Shown: positions 25,324 to 34,481 of the stretch, in pieces | Position numbering within the stretch: the stretch's first letter is position 1 | Layout of the letters: every line of letters begins with the position of its first letter | Source of the DNA: Clostridium sp. | GTDB lineage: Bacteria > Bacillota > Clostridia > Clostridiales > Clostridiaceae | Assembly: GCF_029258205.1 (NCBI RefSeq) | Contig: NZ_JARHZJ010000035.1 | Location: forward strand, 1-43,312 | Reading direction: 5' to 3' | Length of the DNA stretch: 43,312 bases | The notes under the pieces: model-generated | What the model saw: only the letters and a program-made list of their open reading frames with translations | The model's database searches: none | Told to the model about the DNA's origin: nothing | Position numbers and translations under genes: made by a program

Positions 25324-26733
25324 TTATTTAACTTTAGTTAAAGTAAAATTAAATCTAACACCTTTTATTTCACCATTTTTACCTTTGACATTTTCAGCCC
25401 AAATATCTTCTTCTAGTTGCAGTATTATATTTCTCACAATAGATAATCCTAATCCTGTACTAGTTTTATTACTTCTTGCCTTGTCAACTTTATAGAATCT
25501 ATCCCAAATATGAGTTAAATCATATTCATTTATTCCTTTACTAGTGTTAAATATGCTAACAACAATCTTACTTCCCTTTGTCTTAGTTGATATCTTTACT
25601 TCACCATTTTCATCACAATATTTTATGGCATTATCAACTAAGTTAGTAACAACTTGTATTAATCTATCATTGTCTCCATAAACATATAATTTTTCGCTCT
25701 CCAATAGAACTTCAATTTTTATATTTTTACTTGAAGCCTTTTGATTCATCTTTAATACAGTTGTCTCTATAATTCTATTTAATTCTAACTCACTTATATT
25801 AAACTCTAGTTTTCCAGCTTGCATAGCAGATAAATCTAATAAGTCATTTATAAGTCTAGTTAATCTACTTATCTCATCATTTACTATAACAAGATAATAC
25901 TCTTCTTTATCTTTAGGAATAACGCCATCTAATATGGCAGTTATAAAGCCCTTAATTGATGTCATTGGTGATCTTAACTCATGAGATACATTAGATATAA
26001 ATTCTCTTCTATTTAGTTCTGCTTCTTCAATAGAAGTTGCCATTATATTAAATGACTCAGCTAACTCACCAACCTCATCATCATAAGAAACATTAACTCT
26101 ATTTCCTATTTCTCCATTAGCAATTTTTTTCGCAGCATTATTTATAACTTTTAAAGGTTTTATAATTATCTTTCTTGAAATAAAATATATTGCTAAACCT
26201 GAAAAAATTATAGCTATAGCTACGCACATCCATACAATTTGATTAATTCTAACAAGAGAATCTGATAAAGCACTTAAAGGAGTAACTATTGAAACAGCTC
26301 CTGTAAACACTCCTTTATAGAAGATAGGTTTAGAATATATAAATTCATTTTTTTTCTTCTCCTCTATAGGAATATTCTCCTTTAATGTTTTCATATCATC
26401 ATCATCTATTTTTGTTCGCTTTAAATAATAATATTTTTCATTAGAAACTGAATATATGTAACCATAACTATCAATTAAATAAATATCTGCTTTTAACGAA
26501 TCTCCTATAAATGATATAGATTTATCTAATTCACCTAAAGTAGTTTCACTATTCATAAATGAATTTACAACTTGTTCTATAACTTCTGCTTCTCCAGATA
26601 AGCTTTTTAATCTTTCTTGATAATATTCTTCTCTAAACAAGCTAGAAAGTATTATACCTACAATAAAGAAAGTAATGCATATTGTTACGCTTAGTGTTAA
26701 TATTAACTTTGGAACTAAGCCACGCCATCTCAT
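25324..26733 (-). CDS. Sensor histidine kinase (HAMP-HisKA-HATPase)
   Basis: A membrane sensor kinase of 469 residues: TM1 (about 8-32), an extracellular domain (about 33-163), TM2 (about 166-186), a HAMP linker (about 187-240), HisKA with phospho-acceptor His251 in NVSHELRSPMTS, and the ATPase with N-box NLVDNAIKY and G-box STGLGLSIV. There is no PAS domain between HAMP and HisKA, unlike WalK. The ATG shares one base with the stop of the response regulator (TAATG), a sign of translational coupling. The signal is unknown; the following HtrA-like gene suggests envelope or secretion stress. Confidence 0.94.
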   Translation of the reverse strand: MRWRGLVPKLILTLSVTICITFFIVGIILSSLFREEYYQERLKSLSGEAEVIEQVVNSFMNSETTLGELDKSISFIGDSLKADIYLIDSYGYIYSVSNEKYYYLKRTKIDDDDMKTLKENIPIEEKKKNEFIYSKPIFYKGVFTGAVSIVTPLSALSDSLVRINQIVWMCVAIAIIFSGLAIYFISRKIIIKPLKVINNAAKKIANGEIGNRVNVSYDDEVGELAESFNIMATSIEEAELNRREFISNVSHELRSPMTSIKGFITAILDGVIPKDKEEYYLVIVNDEISRLTRLINDLLDLSAMQAGKLEFNISELELNRIIETTVLKMNQKASSKNIKIEVLLESEKLYVYGDNDRLIQVVTNLVDNAIKYCDENGEVKISTKTKGSKIVVSIFNTSKGINEYDLTHIWDRFYKVDKARSNKTSTGLGLSIVRNIILQLEEDIWAENVKGKNGEIKGVRFNFTLTKVK

Positions 26734-27419
26734 TATTTCACCTCAAATTTATACCCAACACCCCAAACAGTTTCAAGTTGCCAGTCTTCTCCACCGTTTA
26801 ATTTTTCTCTTAATCTCTTTATGTGAACATCAACAGTTCTTGAATCACCTGGATAATCATATCCCCAAACTTCACATAATAATTGATCTCTTGTGAAAAC
26901 TTTATTCTTATTACTTGCAAGATAGTGTAAAAGTTCAAATTCTTTAGGAGGAGTTTTAACTTCTTCTCCATTGTATATAACTTTATATGAGTTAGCATCT
27001 ATAGTTAAACCTGGAAAGTTTAATACTACATTATCAGGCTCTTCTCCTGAATATCTTCTCATAACTGCTTTTACTCTCGCTAATAATTCTTTTGGTTCAA
27101 AAGGTTTAACTACATAGTCATCTGCACCAATTTCTAAAGCTAATACCTTATCAAAAGTTTCTCCTTTAGCAGTTAACATAATTACCGGAACATTACTGTC
27201 TTTTCTTATCCACTTTAATACTTCCATTCCGTCAATTCCAGGCAGCATCATATCTAATACAACTAAATTAGGGCTAAAATTAACAAACTCTTCTTTAGCA
27301 GCCTTTCCATCATGTGCTACTTTAACGTTATATCCTGTAGTTTCTAAATACATTTTTATGACTTCACATATATTTTCATCATCGTCTACAATTAAAATCT
27401 TTCCTAATAAACCTTCCAT
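26733..27419 (-). CDS. OmpR/PhoB-family response regulator
   Basis: 228 residues from the ATG at 27419 (AGAGGT 7 bases upstream; an earlier GTG lies inside the ribosome site). The receiver domain has the acidic pocket DDD (12-14), phospho-acceptor Asp56 in VVLDMMLPG and the conserved Lys in VVKPFEP. The C-terminal winged helix (about 130-225) includes EFELLHYLASNKNKVFTRDQ and DSRTVDVHIKRLREKL. It is first gene of the regulator-kinase-HtrA operon. It resembles PhoP/WalR-type regulators, but the specific partner genes cannot be named from the sequence. Confidence 0.94.
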   Translation of the reverse strand: MEGLLGKILIVDDDENICEVIKMYLETTGYNVKVAHDGKAAKEEFVNFSPNLVVLDMMLPGIDGMEVLKWIRKDSNVPVIMLTAKGETFDKVLALEIGADDYVVKPFEPKELLARVKAVMRRYSGEEPDNVVLNFPGLTIDANSYKVIYNGEEVKTPPKEFELLHYLASNKNKVFTRDQLLCEVWGYDYPGDSRTVDVHIKRLREKLNGGEDWQLETVWGVGYKFEVK

Positions 27420-27451
27420 AAAATTCACCTCTTAAAATCCTTTCTGTAACT

Positions 27452-27479
27452 ATTCTACATTTGTCCTTATTTTGTGCAA
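27452..27479 (-). promoter_or_regulatory. Possible promoter of the two-component operon
   Basis: Minus strand: TTGCAC (27474-27479), 16 bases, TAGAAT (27452-27457). The -35 is weak. The rest of the 240-base gap up to the prs terminator is extremely AT-rich with no other clear element. Confidence 0.35.
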
Positions 27480-27662
27480 TTTTATGCTTTAAAAAATATC
27501 AAATATTTTTCATTTAACATCTTATTAATGCATATAAATAAAGTGTAAAACATTTATTGTTTTTTATCAATTTATAATTAACAAAATTATTTTATTTTTA
27601 CATTTTAATCAAATTTAAACGTTTTTGTTCAAAAAAAAGTTTAAATTTTTAGTGATTTTACA

Positions 27663-27691
27663 AAAAAAGAGCGAAATATTCGCTCTTTTTT
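27663..27691 (-). terminator. Rho-independent terminator of prs
   Basis: AAAAAAGAGCGAA (27663-27675), loop ATA, complement TTCGCTCTTTTTT (27679-27691). The stem overlaps the prs stop codon by two bases. Confidence 0.88.
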
Positions 27692-28649
27692 AATCTTGGA
27701 ATAATCCACTTAATGGTTCATCATCATAAATTCTATTTATTGCATCTGCCATAATAGGTGCAACTGATAATGATTTAAACTTATTTAAATCATCTTCTTT
27801 TTTAAGAGCTATAGTATTTAACATTACTAACTCTTCAATAGCACTATTATTTATTCTTTCCAATGCAGGACCTGATAATACTCCATGAGTACAACAAGCA
27901 TATACATTTTTTGCTCCTAAATCTTTAAGAGCATTAGCTGCATTAGTTATTGTTCCTGCAGTATCTATCATATCATCTATTAAGATACAAACTTTGTCCT
28001 TAACATCTCCTATTATGTTCATTATTTCAGATACATTTGCTTTTGGTCTTCTTTTATCAATTATAGCTATTGGAGCATTAAGTTTGTCTGCAAACTTTCT
28101 AGATCTAGTTACTGAACCTAAATCTGGTGAAACAACAACTACATCATCTCTATCAGCTAGTCCTTTATCAACAAAGTATTTTGCTAAAATTGGTGATCCT
28201 AGTAAGTGATCTACTGGTATATTAAAATAACCTTGAATCTGAGGTGCATGTAAATCCATAGTAAGAACTCTATCAGCACCAGCTGCTGTTAATAAGTCAG
28301 CCACTAGTTTAGCTGTTATTGGATCTCTTGATTTAGCTTTTCTATCTTGTCTAGCATATCCATAGTACGGTATAACAGCATTTATTCTTCCTGCTGATGC
28401 TCTTTTAAAAGCATCTATCATTATTAATAACTCCATTAAGTTATTATTTACAGGACTACAAGTTGATTGAACTATAAATACATCACAACCTCTAACAGTT
28501 TCTTTTATATTTACTGATATTTCTCCATCACTGAACTTACCCACTTCTGCCTTACCTAGAGGAATGTTTAGAGCCTCTGAAATTTCTCTAGCTAATTCTG
28601 GATGAGAATTGCCTGTAAATATTTTGATATTTTTTAAATGATTTTCCAT
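27690..28649 (-). CDS. prs: Ribose-phosphate pyrophosphokinase
   Basis: Makes PRPP from ribose 5-phosphate and ATP for purine, pyrimidine, His, Trp and NAD synthesis. 319 residues with [26 protein letters not shown], the metal/ATP site [32 protein letters not shown] and the PRPP loop [11 protein letters not shown]. Length and motifs match the class I enzyme. The ATG has AGGAGG about 10 bases upstream. It follows glmU by 56 bases with no terminator, so glmU-prs is one operon, as in B. subtilis; ctc, which follows prs there, is absent. Confidence 0.98.
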   Translation of the reverse strand: MENHLKNIKIFTGNSHPELAREISEALNIPLGKAEVGKFSDGEISVNIKETVRGCDVFIVQSTCSPVNNNLMELLIMIDAFKRASAGRINAVIPYYGYARQDRKAKSRDPITAKLVADLLTAAGADRVLTMDLHAPQIQGYFNIPVDHLLGSPILAKYFVDKGLADRDDVVVVSPDLGSVTRSRKFADKLNAPIAIIDKRRPKANVSEIMNIIGDVKDKVCILIDDMIDTAGTITNAANALKDLGAKNVYACCTHGVLSGPALERINNSAIEELVMLNTIALKKEDDLNKFKSLSVAPIMADAINRIYDDEPLSGLFQD

Positions 28650-28705
28650 TTAGTGAAGACCTCCTTAAAATTAAACCTAACCTTTTACATTTGTATATTT
28701 AATGC

Positions 28706-30070
28706 TTATTTAAGCTTTTTTCTTTCAACCCAGCCCTCTATATTCTTTTGTTTAGCTCTTGCTATTGCTAAATTTCCTTCTGGAACCTCTTTAGTTATTG
28801 TTGATCCTGCCGCTATATAAGTATTATCTTTTACTTCTACAGGTGAAACTAAATTAGTATTACATCCTATAAATGAATCATCACCTATAATTGTTTTGTG
28901 TTTTTTGTTTCCATCATAGTTAACCACAACTGTACCACATCCAAAATTACATCTTTGTCCAACTTCAGCATCTCCAATATAAGTTAAATGTGACACCTTT
29001 GTATTATTTCCAATTTTTGATTTTTTAATTTCAACAAAATCACCAATTCTAACATTTTCTCCAATGTTACTTTCTGGTCTAACATAAGCAAATGGTCCTA
29101 CAGTTGTTTCATCACCTATTTTACTATCTAAAATAACTGAACTTTGAATTTCAACACCATTTCCTATTGTACTGTTATTAATTCTTGAATTAGGATATAA
29201 AACACAATCTTCTCCAATTACAGTTTTTCCTTCTATAACATTACCTGGATAGATTATAGTGTCCTTACCAACAACTACTTCTGGTTCTATATATGTGTTT
29301 AGAGGATCTATTATAGTAACTCCATTATCTAAATGAGTTCTATTTATTCTATTTCTCATTATGCTTTCAACTTTAGCAAGTTCAGTTCTTGAATTAACAC
29401 CTAAAGTTTCTTCAAAATCTGTAATCATTGCTCCAACTTTCTTATTCTCTTTCTTTAATATTTCTATAACATCTGTTAAGTAATATTCTCCTTGAGCATT
29501 ATCATTTGAAAGTTGTTCTAAAGAAGTTAATAAACTTTCTATATCAAAACAATACATTCCTGCATTGATTTCTTGTATTTTTATTTCTTGCTCATTACAA
29601 TCTTTATGTTCTACAATTTTCTCAACTGATTCACCATTTCTAACTATTCTTCCATAGCCAGTTGGATTTTCTATCACTGATGTTAACAGTGTAGCTGAAT
29701 TCTTTTCATTGATATGTGTATCAACTAAATTTTTAACAGTTTCAGGCTTTATTAAAGGAGCATCTCCTGTGAATATAGCTACTACTCCTGTCTTTCCTTC
29801 TAAAAAGTCTTTTGCACATTTAACAGCATGGCCAGTTCCTAACTGCTCTGCTTGTAAAGAATAACTAACATTTCTTGATGTAGTTCTTTCTTTAACTAAT
29901 TCAGCACCTTTTCCTATTATTACATTAACATCTTCTATCTCTGCATTTCTCATAGCATCTACAACATGATTAACCATTTCTTTTCCACAAGCTTTATGTA
30001 GAACTTTTGGTAACTTAGATTTTATTCTAGTTCCTTGACCTGCTGCTAATATTATAGCACATTTATTCAT
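28706..30070 (-). CDS. glmU: Bifunctional GlmU (UDP-GlcNAc pyrophosphorylase / GlcN-1-P acetyltransferase)
   Basis: Catalyses the last two steps of UDP-N-acetylglucosamine synthesis for peptidoglycan. 454 residues. The N-terminal nucleotidyltransferase has [18 protein letters not shown] (8-25), [12 protein letters not shown] and FTGDAPLI. From about residue 250 the left-handed beta-helix of hexapeptide repeats forms the acetyltransferase, with the conserved catalytic region [20 protein letters not shown]. The ATG at 30070 has AGAGGTG upstream. A consensus promoter and a 5'-terminal hairpin precede it. Confidence 0.98.
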   Translation of the reverse strand: MNKCAIILAAGQGTRIKSKLPKVLHKACGKEMVNHVVDAMRNAEIEDVNVIIGKGAELVKERTTSRNVSYSLQAEQLGTGHAVKCAKDFLEGKTGVVAIFTGDAPLIKPETVKNLVDTHINEKNSATLLTSVIENPTGYGRIVRNGESVEKIVEHKDCNEQEIKIQEINAGMYCFDIESLLTSLEQLSNDNAQGEYYLTDVIEILKKENKKVGAMITDFEETLGVNSRTELAKVESIMRNRINRTHLDNGVTIIDPLNTYIEPEVVVGKDTIIYPGNVIEGKTVIGEDCVLYPNSRINNSTIGNGVEIQSSVILDSKIGDETTVGPFAYVRPESNIGENVRIGDFVEIKKSKIGNNTKVSHLTYIGDAEVGQRCNFGCGTVVVNYDGNKKHKTIIGDDSFIGCNTNLVSPVEVKDNTYIAAGSTITKEVPEGNLAIARAKQKNIEGWVERKKLK

Positions 30071-30140
30071 AAAAACACCTCTTTGTGATACTCATTTTAT
30101 TATATAAGCTATACTATTTAAATTTAATCTCTTCTTTTTT

Positions 30141-30162
30141 TGAGAAATCTTCAAATTTCTCA
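30141..30162 (-). other. 5'-terminal hairpin of the glmU-prs transcript
   Basis: TGAGAAAT (30141-30148) and ATTTCTCA (30155-30162) form an 8-bp stem with a 6-base loop. On the minus strand it starts 6 bases after the -10 box, so it would lie at the very 5' end of the mRNA. It may protect the RNA from 5' decay. Confidence 0.55.
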
Positions 30163-30168
30163 TTTTCA

Positions 30169-30197
30169 ATTATATGTTAATAAATTGCTTATTTCAA
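30169..30197 (-). promoter_or_regulatory. Promoter of glmU-prs
   Basis: Minus strand: TTGAAA (30192-30197), 17 bases, TATAAT (30169-30174). The leader is about 92 bases. Confidence 0.75.
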
Positions 30198-30249
30198 TAA
30201 TAACTTATTAGCGACATTTACATGTAATTTATTATGTTAGAAAAAAAAA

Positions 30250-30273
30250 TAAAAGGAAGATATCTTCCTTTTA
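30250..30273 (-). terminator. Rho-independent terminator of spoVG
   Basis: A 24-base perfect palindrome centred on AAGATATCTT, 7 bases past the spoVG stop, followed by about nine T residues on the minus strand. Confidence 0.88.
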
Positions 30274-30279
30274 TTAAAA

Positions 30280-30552
30280 TTATTCTTGTACCTCTAAGTT
30301 TTTAACCTTTTCATATTCATCAAGAATAGCTTTTTGAATTTGCTCTCTAGTTTCTGTATTTATAGGATGAGCTATATCCTTAAACTCTCCATCTGGTGTC
30401 TTTCTACTAGGCATTGCTATGAAAAGTCCATTTTGTCCCTCTATGACCTTTATATCATGTACTACAAATTGATTTTCAAAAGTTACTGAAACTATAGCTT
30501 TCATTTTACCTTCTGCAGATATTTTTCTAATTCTTACATCTGTAATATTCAT
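30280..30552 (-). CDS. spoVG: Regulatory protein SpoVG
   Basis: A 90-residue nucleic-acid-binding regulator, first found through its effect on cortex formation and asymmetric septation in B. subtilis. The start [11 protein letters not shown], the core [20 protein letters not shown] and [20 protein letters not shown] are highly conserved. The ATG at 30552 has GGAGG 9 bases upstream. It lies between purR and glmU, as in Bacillus, but without yabJ. A sigma-H-like promoter precedes it and a strong terminator follows it. Confidence 0.98.
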   Translation of the reverse strand: MNITDVRIRKISAEGKMKAIVSVTFENQFVVHDIKVIEGQNGLFIAMPSRKTPDGEFKDIAHPINTETREQIQKAILDEYEKVKNLEVQE

Positions 30553-30585
30553 TATGGTACACCTCCAGTTGTTATTACTATGTAT

Positions 30586-30610
30586 ATTCTATGAAAAATA
30601 TAAAAATCCT
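30586..30610 (-). promoter_or_regulatory. Sigma-H-like promoter of spoVG
   Basis: Minus strand: AGGATTT (30604-30610), 11 bases, ATAGAAT (30586-30592). This fits the sigma-H consensus (AGGAWWW, 11-12 bases, RNNGAAT). B. subtilis spoVG is a classic sigma-H promoter with the same AGGATTT block. Confidence 0.65.
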
Positions 30611-30664
30611 TCTTTTTTTCATATTTTTTGTAAATTATTTTTTAACACACAGTAACTTTAAAAC

Positions 30665-31468
30665 TTACATAGATGGTACCATTTTCACTCCATCTTCATT
30701 TATCTCAATAATATCAATTAAAGACACATAATCTTTAGTTATTTTATTTGTTGATAATTTGTTATCTATTAACACTCCAATTCCCATAAGCTCAGAATCG
30801 AACTCTTTTAATAAATCAACTAATCCCTTAGCAGTTCCGCCACCTCTCATAAAATCATCTATGAATATACATTTACTTCCCTGCTTTAATGACTTTCTAG
30901 ATAAGCACATCTGCTGTATCTTACCTGATGTTCCTGAAACATAGTTTATTGAAACTGTTGATCCTTCTGTTACTTTACTATCTCTTCTTGCTGTTATTAG
31001 TTGTACTCCTAAACATTTAGCTACTTCATATGCTAATGGAACTCCCTTAGTCTCCACAGTTATTACATAGTCTATATCCATATCTTGAAAATAAGATGCT
31101 AATATAATAGAAGCCTTACTTATTATGCTCGGATTAAACATTATATCTGTAACATATAAAAAATTACCTGGAACAACTCTATTACTTTCACTAGCAATTT
31201 CACATAATTCTTCTAAAAACTTTTTCTTTTCTTCTTCACTCACTTCAGGAATATATCTTATTCCTCCAGCAGCTCCAGCTATTGTCTCAACTTTTCCCAT
31301 AGAAAATTTAGATAATATTTCTCTAACAATCACTATATCTTCACTTATTGTTGATTTAGCTGCATTTAAAAGTTCTGAAAACTTATTTAATCCTATTATT
31401 TTATTAGGATTTTCTATAAGAACTTTTGTTATAATCGATACTCTACTATTTCTACTTAATTTCTCCAT
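30665..31468 (-). CDS. purR: Purine operon repressor PurR
   Basis: A Firmicute-type PurR, unrelated to the LacI-type E. coli PurR: an N-terminal winged helix (about 1-70, SRNSRVSIITKVLIENPNKI) and a C-terminal phosphoribosyltransferase-like domain that senses PRPP (FIDDFMRGGGTAKGL). 267 residues from the ATG at 31468, which has AGGTGA 5 bases upstream; a GTG three codons earlier is part of that site. PRPP relieves repression in B. subtilis. I found no clear PurBox in front of the gene itself. It has a strong extended -10 promoter. Confidence 0.96.
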   Translation of the reverse strand: MEKLSRNSRVSIITKVLIENPNKIIGLNKFSELLNAAKSTISEDIVIVREILSKFSMGKVETIAGAAGGIRYIPEVSEEEKKKFLEELCEIASESNRVVPGNFLYVTDIMFNPSIISKASIILASYFQDMDIDYVITVETKGVPLAYEVAKCLGVQLITARRDSKVTEGSTVSINYVSGTSGKIQQMCLSRKSLKQGSKCIFIDDFMRGGGTAKGLVDLLKEFDSELMGIGVLIDNKLSTNKITKDYVSLIDIIEINEDGVKMVPSM

Positions 31469-31589
31469 ATTAATCACCTGACCTATATAAATTTCCAGTA
31501 TATATTTCCCACTTATAATTCATATTTTATTCTTTATGAAGCACATATATTTTTATAAATATTTTCCTTTTTATTCTGCATTTAAAACA

Positions 31590-31618
31590 ATTATAACAAA
31601 CTTTATTAAGACTGTTAA
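31590..31618 (-). promoter_or_regulatory. Promoter of purR
   Basis: Minus strand: TTAACA (31613-31618), 17 bases, TATAAT (31590-31595) with TGT before it (extended -10). The leader is about 115 bases. Confidence 0.75.
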
Positions 31619-31763
31619 CCAGTTATGTATTACTCGTTGCGAATTTCAAGACTTTTTTATTGATAATTATTAAGTTATTATATAATAACTGTATAAATAT
31701 TTGTAAATCATTTTGACACTAAAATAAATAAATTTTCATAAAATGATTTTAAAAAGAATTTTT

Positions 31764-31794
31764 TTGTGCGCTTTTTCAAAAAAGTGTATATAAT
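31764..31794 (+). promoter_or_regulatory. Possible promoter of murC
   Basis: TTGTGC (31764-31769), a 19-base spacer, TATAAT (31789-31794). The -10 is perfect, but the spacing is long and the -35 weak. The start codon would be about 26 bases from the transcript start. Confidence 0.35.
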
Positions 31795-31826
31795 TATTAA
31801 TGTATATAAGTAAAGGAGTGAATATC

Positions 31827-33200
31827 TTGGCTTTCAATTTATTAAAAGATATTAATAAAAAAGTTCATTTCATAGGAATAGGTGGAGTTAGTATGAGTGG
31901 CTTAGCTGCTGTATTACTTAACGCTGGTTACAAAGTTTCAGGGTCTGACTCAAAAGAATCAGAAATTACTAATAGATTAAAAGAAGAAGGTGCCAAAATA
32001 TACATAGGTCACAATAAAGATAATTTACAAGACGTTGATGTAGTTGTATATACTGCAGCAATACCTAACGATAACCCTGAAATAATTAAAGCTAAAGAAG
32101 ATAATCTTATTTTAATGGATAGAGCTGAATTTTTAGGACAAATTATGAAAGGTCATAAGTTCAATGTTGCTGTAGCTGGAACTCATGGAAAAACCACTAC
32201 TACTTCAATGATTTCACACATTGCCCTTAGTGCTGATTTAGATCCTACAATATTAGTTGGTGGAGATTTAGATATTATCCATGGAAACTTTAGAGTTGGA
32301 AACAGTGAATATTTTATAACAGAAGCTTGTGAATATAAACAAAGTTTCTTAAGATTTTTCCCTTATGTTGGAATAATATTAAACATAGATGCAGACCATC
32401 TAGATTTCTATAAAGACATAAATCATATAAAAGATACATTTAAACAATTTGTTATGCTTATACCTAATGATGGATATATCATAGGAAATGCTGATGACGA
32501 AAAAGTTATGGAAGTTCTTAAAGTAGCTAAATGTAATGTATTAACTTATGGAATTAACAATGGGGATATACAAGCTAGAAACATAGAGTTTAATGAAAGA
32601 GGTTGCGCTACTTTCGATGTATTTAGACATGAGGAAAAAATTCTTTCTCTTTCTTTAAATGTACCCGGCATGCATAATGTATCAAACTCATTATCAGCTG
32701 TATGTTTAGCAGAAATATTTAATATAAATGCTGATTCAATAATATCAGGATTATCATCATTTGGAGGAGCTCATAAAAGATTTGAATACAAGGGTACTAA
32801 AAATGATATAAATGTTATTGATGATTATGCTCATCACCCTGTTGAAATAAAGGCTACTCTAAGCACAGCTAAAAAAATGAATCACAATAGAATAATCTGT
32901 GTGTTCCAACCACATACTTACACAAGAACAAAAACTCTTTTCAATGATTTTGTTAAATGTTTTGATGATTGTGATGAGCTTGTTTTACTGGATATATATG
33001 CAGCTAGAGAAAAAGATTTGGGAGAAATAAATTCAAATCAATTAGGAGATGCTATAAGAGCTCATGGAGTTAAATGTACAAATGTACACTCTCATGAAGA
33101 GGCATTAGAATATGTAAAAGCTAACTTATCAAAAGACGACATACTTTTAACAGTTGGAGCTGGTGATGTAGTTAAAGTTGGTGAACTCTTCTTAGAATAA
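31827..33200 (+). CDS. murC: UDP-N-acetylmuramate-L-alanine ligase
   Basis: Adds the first amino acid, L-alanine, to UDP-MurNAc in peptidoglycan synthesis. From the TTG at 31827 (GGAG 8 bases upstream) it has 457 residues. It has an N-terminal Rossmann domain ([14 protein letters not shown]), the ATP P-loop [10 protein letters not shown] (about 118-127), [21 protein letters not shown] and the C-terminal [14 protein letters not shown]. The upstream ATG at 31800 has no ribosome site. It is a single gene with its own terminator. It supplies the same wall pathway as glmU on the other side of purR. Confidence 0.96.
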   Translation: MAFNLLKDINKKVHFIGIGGVSMSGLAAVLLNAGYKVSGSDSKESEITNRLKEEGAKIYIGHNKDNLQDVDVVVYTAAIPNDNPEIIKAKEDNLILMDRAEFLGQIMKGHKFNVAVAGTHGKTTTTSMISHIALSADLDPTILVGGDLDIIHGNFRVGNSEYFITEACEYKQSFLRFFPYVGIILNIDADHLDFYKDINHIKDTFKQFVMLIPNDGYIIGNADDEKVMEVLKVAKCNVLTYGINNGDIQARNIEFNERGCATFDVFRHEEKILSLSLNVPGMHNVSNSLSAVCLAEIFNINADSIISGLSSFGGAHKRFEYKGTKNDINVIDDYAHHPVEIKATLSTAKKMNHNRIICVFQPHTYTRTKTLFNDFVKCFDDCDELVLLDIYAAREKDLGEINSNQLGDAIRAHGVKCTNVHSHEEALEYVKANLSKDDILLTVGAGDVVKVGELFLE

Positions 33201-33207
33201 AGTACTA

Positions 33208-33241
33208 AAAAAAGACTATTTTAATAAAAATAGTCTTTTTT
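33208..33241 (+). terminator. Rho-independent terminator of murC
   Basis: AAAAAAGACTATTTT (33208-33222), loop AATA, complement AAAATAGTCTTTTTT (33227-33241), 8 bases past the stop. Confidence 0.9.
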
Positions 33242-33310
33242 ATTTGCATTATATCAAAAATAATGTTATCATTTACAAGTAGTGATTCTCATTTTTTTGA
33301 TGCTACCCTA

Positions 33311-33324
33311 TGTAAGCGATAACA
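33311..33324 (+). promoter_or_regulatory. cre/LacI-type operator upstream of the LacI-family gene
   Basis: TGTAAGCGATAACA matches the CcpA cre consensus TGWAANCGNTNWCA at all 14 positions. A similar site lies after the gene, before punA. It could be bound by CcpA, by the adjacent LacI-family protein, or both. Confidence 0.6.
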
Positions 33325-33328
33325 CACT

Positions 33329-33351
33329 TAATAAAAATTTAATTTTTATTA
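33329..33351. repeat. AT-only palindrome between the operator and the LacI-family gene
   Basis: TAATAAAAATT (33329-33339), one base, then its exact complement AATTTTTATTA (33341-33351). It lies directly after the cre-like site. It may be a weak terminator or a second protein site. Confidence 0.4.
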
Positions 33352-33386
33352 GAAAAATATTTGTTTAATTATTTTATAAGTTAATC

Positions 33387-33392
33387 TATAAT
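33387..33392 (+). promoter_or_regulatory. -10 element of the LacI-family gene
   Basis: TATAAT 21 bases before the ATG. The -35 region reads only TTTAAT at 17 bases. The transcript leader would be very short. Confidence 0.4.
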
Positions 33393-33413
33393 AATGTACA
33401 AGGGGAGAATAAC

Positions 33414-34433
33414 ATGTCTATAACAATTAATAATATTGCAAAAGAGGCAGGGGTTTCTTTAGCAACAGTTTCAAGAGTTATAAATAATTCTGGATATGTT
33501 AAAGATGAGACTCGTGAAAAAGTTATGAAAGTTATAAATAAATATAATTATACGCCTAGTGCTATTGCTAGAAGTCTTTCAAAAAATATTACTAATACTA
33601 TTGGAGTTATAGTTCCTGATATTACAAATCCATTCTTTGGATCAATAATAAAAGGAATAAGTGATGTTGCAGAATCAAATAATCTTAATTTAATTCTTTG
33701 TGATTCTAGTGAAAGTATTGATAAAGAAATAAAAGCTATTAATACGTTAAAAGAACAAAGAATCAGAGGTATTATAATTTGCCCAACTTCTGTTGAAAAT
33801 GATTTAAATAGTAAATATTTAAAAGCTATTACAAACTTAGGAATACCTGTTATATTAGTTGATGGTAGTCTTAAATATCATAATTTCAATGGAGTTTTTG
33901 TGGACAACATTAAAGGTTCTTACGATGCTACTGAAGCTTTAATCAAGGCTAACCATACTGATATAGCTATAATTACCGGCCGTATGACATCTAAACCAGC
34001 TCAAGATAGATTATTAGGATATGAAAAAGCATTGATAATGAACAATATCCCAATAAATAGTGAATTGATTTTTTACGGAGATTATAGAGAAGAGAGTGGA
34101 TATGAATGTACAAAAAAAATCTTATCAATGAAAAATAAACCTTCAGCAATTTTTGTATGTAACAATCTCATGACTTTAGGTTGCTTAAAAGCTTTAAGAG
34201 AAGCAAATCTTAAGTTATCAAAAGATATTTCATTAATTTCTTTTGACAATATACCTATATTAGATACATTAGGAGTAAATCTTAGCCATATAAATGGTCC
34301 AACTAGAGAACTAGGAGAGCTTAGTATGAATTTATTGATAGACTCTTTAAGTAATGACTCTAAAAAAGAATTAAATAGTATAACAATAACTCCTGAACTT
34401 GTTTTAAAAGGTTCTGAGAAATTAATAAAATAA
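33414..34433 (+). CDS. LacI-family transcriptional regulator, probably of nucleoside/purine uptake
   Basis: 339 residues. The N-terminal helix-turn-helix and hinge (1-60) read ITINNIAKEAGVSLATVSRV, INNSGYVKDETREKV and YTPSAIARSLS. A periplasmic-binding-protein-like effector domain follows (about 62-335: IGVIVPDITNPFFGSIIKGI). The ligand is not evident from the sequence. The next genes, punA and nupC, suggest a nucleoside, nucleobase or ribose signal, as with CytR or RbsR. The ATG at 33414 follows GGGGAG. LacI-type sites before the gene (33311) and between it and punA (34468) suggest self-control and control of punA-nupC. Confidence 0.88.
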   Translation: MSITINNIAKEAGVSLATVSRVINNSGYVKDETREKVMKVINKYNYTPSAIARSLSKNITNTIGVIVPDITNPFFGSIIKGISDVAESNNLNLILCDSSESIDKEIKAINTLKEQRIRGIIICPTSVENDLNSKYLKAITNLGIPVILVDGSLKYHNFNGVFVDNIKGSYDATEALIKANHTDIAIITGRMTSKPAQDRLLGYEKALIMNNIPINSELIFYGDYREESGYECTKKILSMKNKPSAIFVCNNLMTLGCLKALREANLKLSKDISLISFDNIPILDTLGVNLSHINGPTRELGELSMNLLIDSLSNDSKKELNSITITPELVLKGSEKLIK

Positions 34434-34455
34434 TTACAAGTTTAATTTAGACTTT

Positions 34456-34481
34456 TATAAATTTTAAAGTAAGCGTTACCA
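34456..34481 (+). promoter_or_regulatory. punA promoter -10 with overlapping LacI-type operator
   Basis: TATAAA (34456-34461) is followed by AGTAAGCGTTACCA (34468-34481), which is 12 of 14 to the cre consensus and contains the arms GTAA/TTAC. The site sits where transcription would start, a classic repressor position. The -35 is poor. Confidence 0.5.

Larger units (their letters stand above)
31469..31826. other. Divergent gap between purR and murC
   Basis: 358 bases without a gene. It holds the purR promoter (31590-31618) on the minus strand and a weaker murC promoter (31764-31794) on the plus strand. It also contains TTGACA at 31714-31719, with no good -10 at the right distance. No riboswitch or PurBox was recognised. 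Confidence 0.6.

Noticed and set aside
31469-31826. PurBox search (CCGAAC-type) in the purR-murC gap
   Set aside because: No CCGAAC or its complement occurs in the gap; the nearest match, TGCGAAT, is too weak.
33255-33300. Fur-box-like TGATTCTCATTTTT and TTATCATTT upstream of the LacI-family gene
   Set aside because: Only one half matches a Fur consensus, and the region is AT-rich; no iron gene follows.
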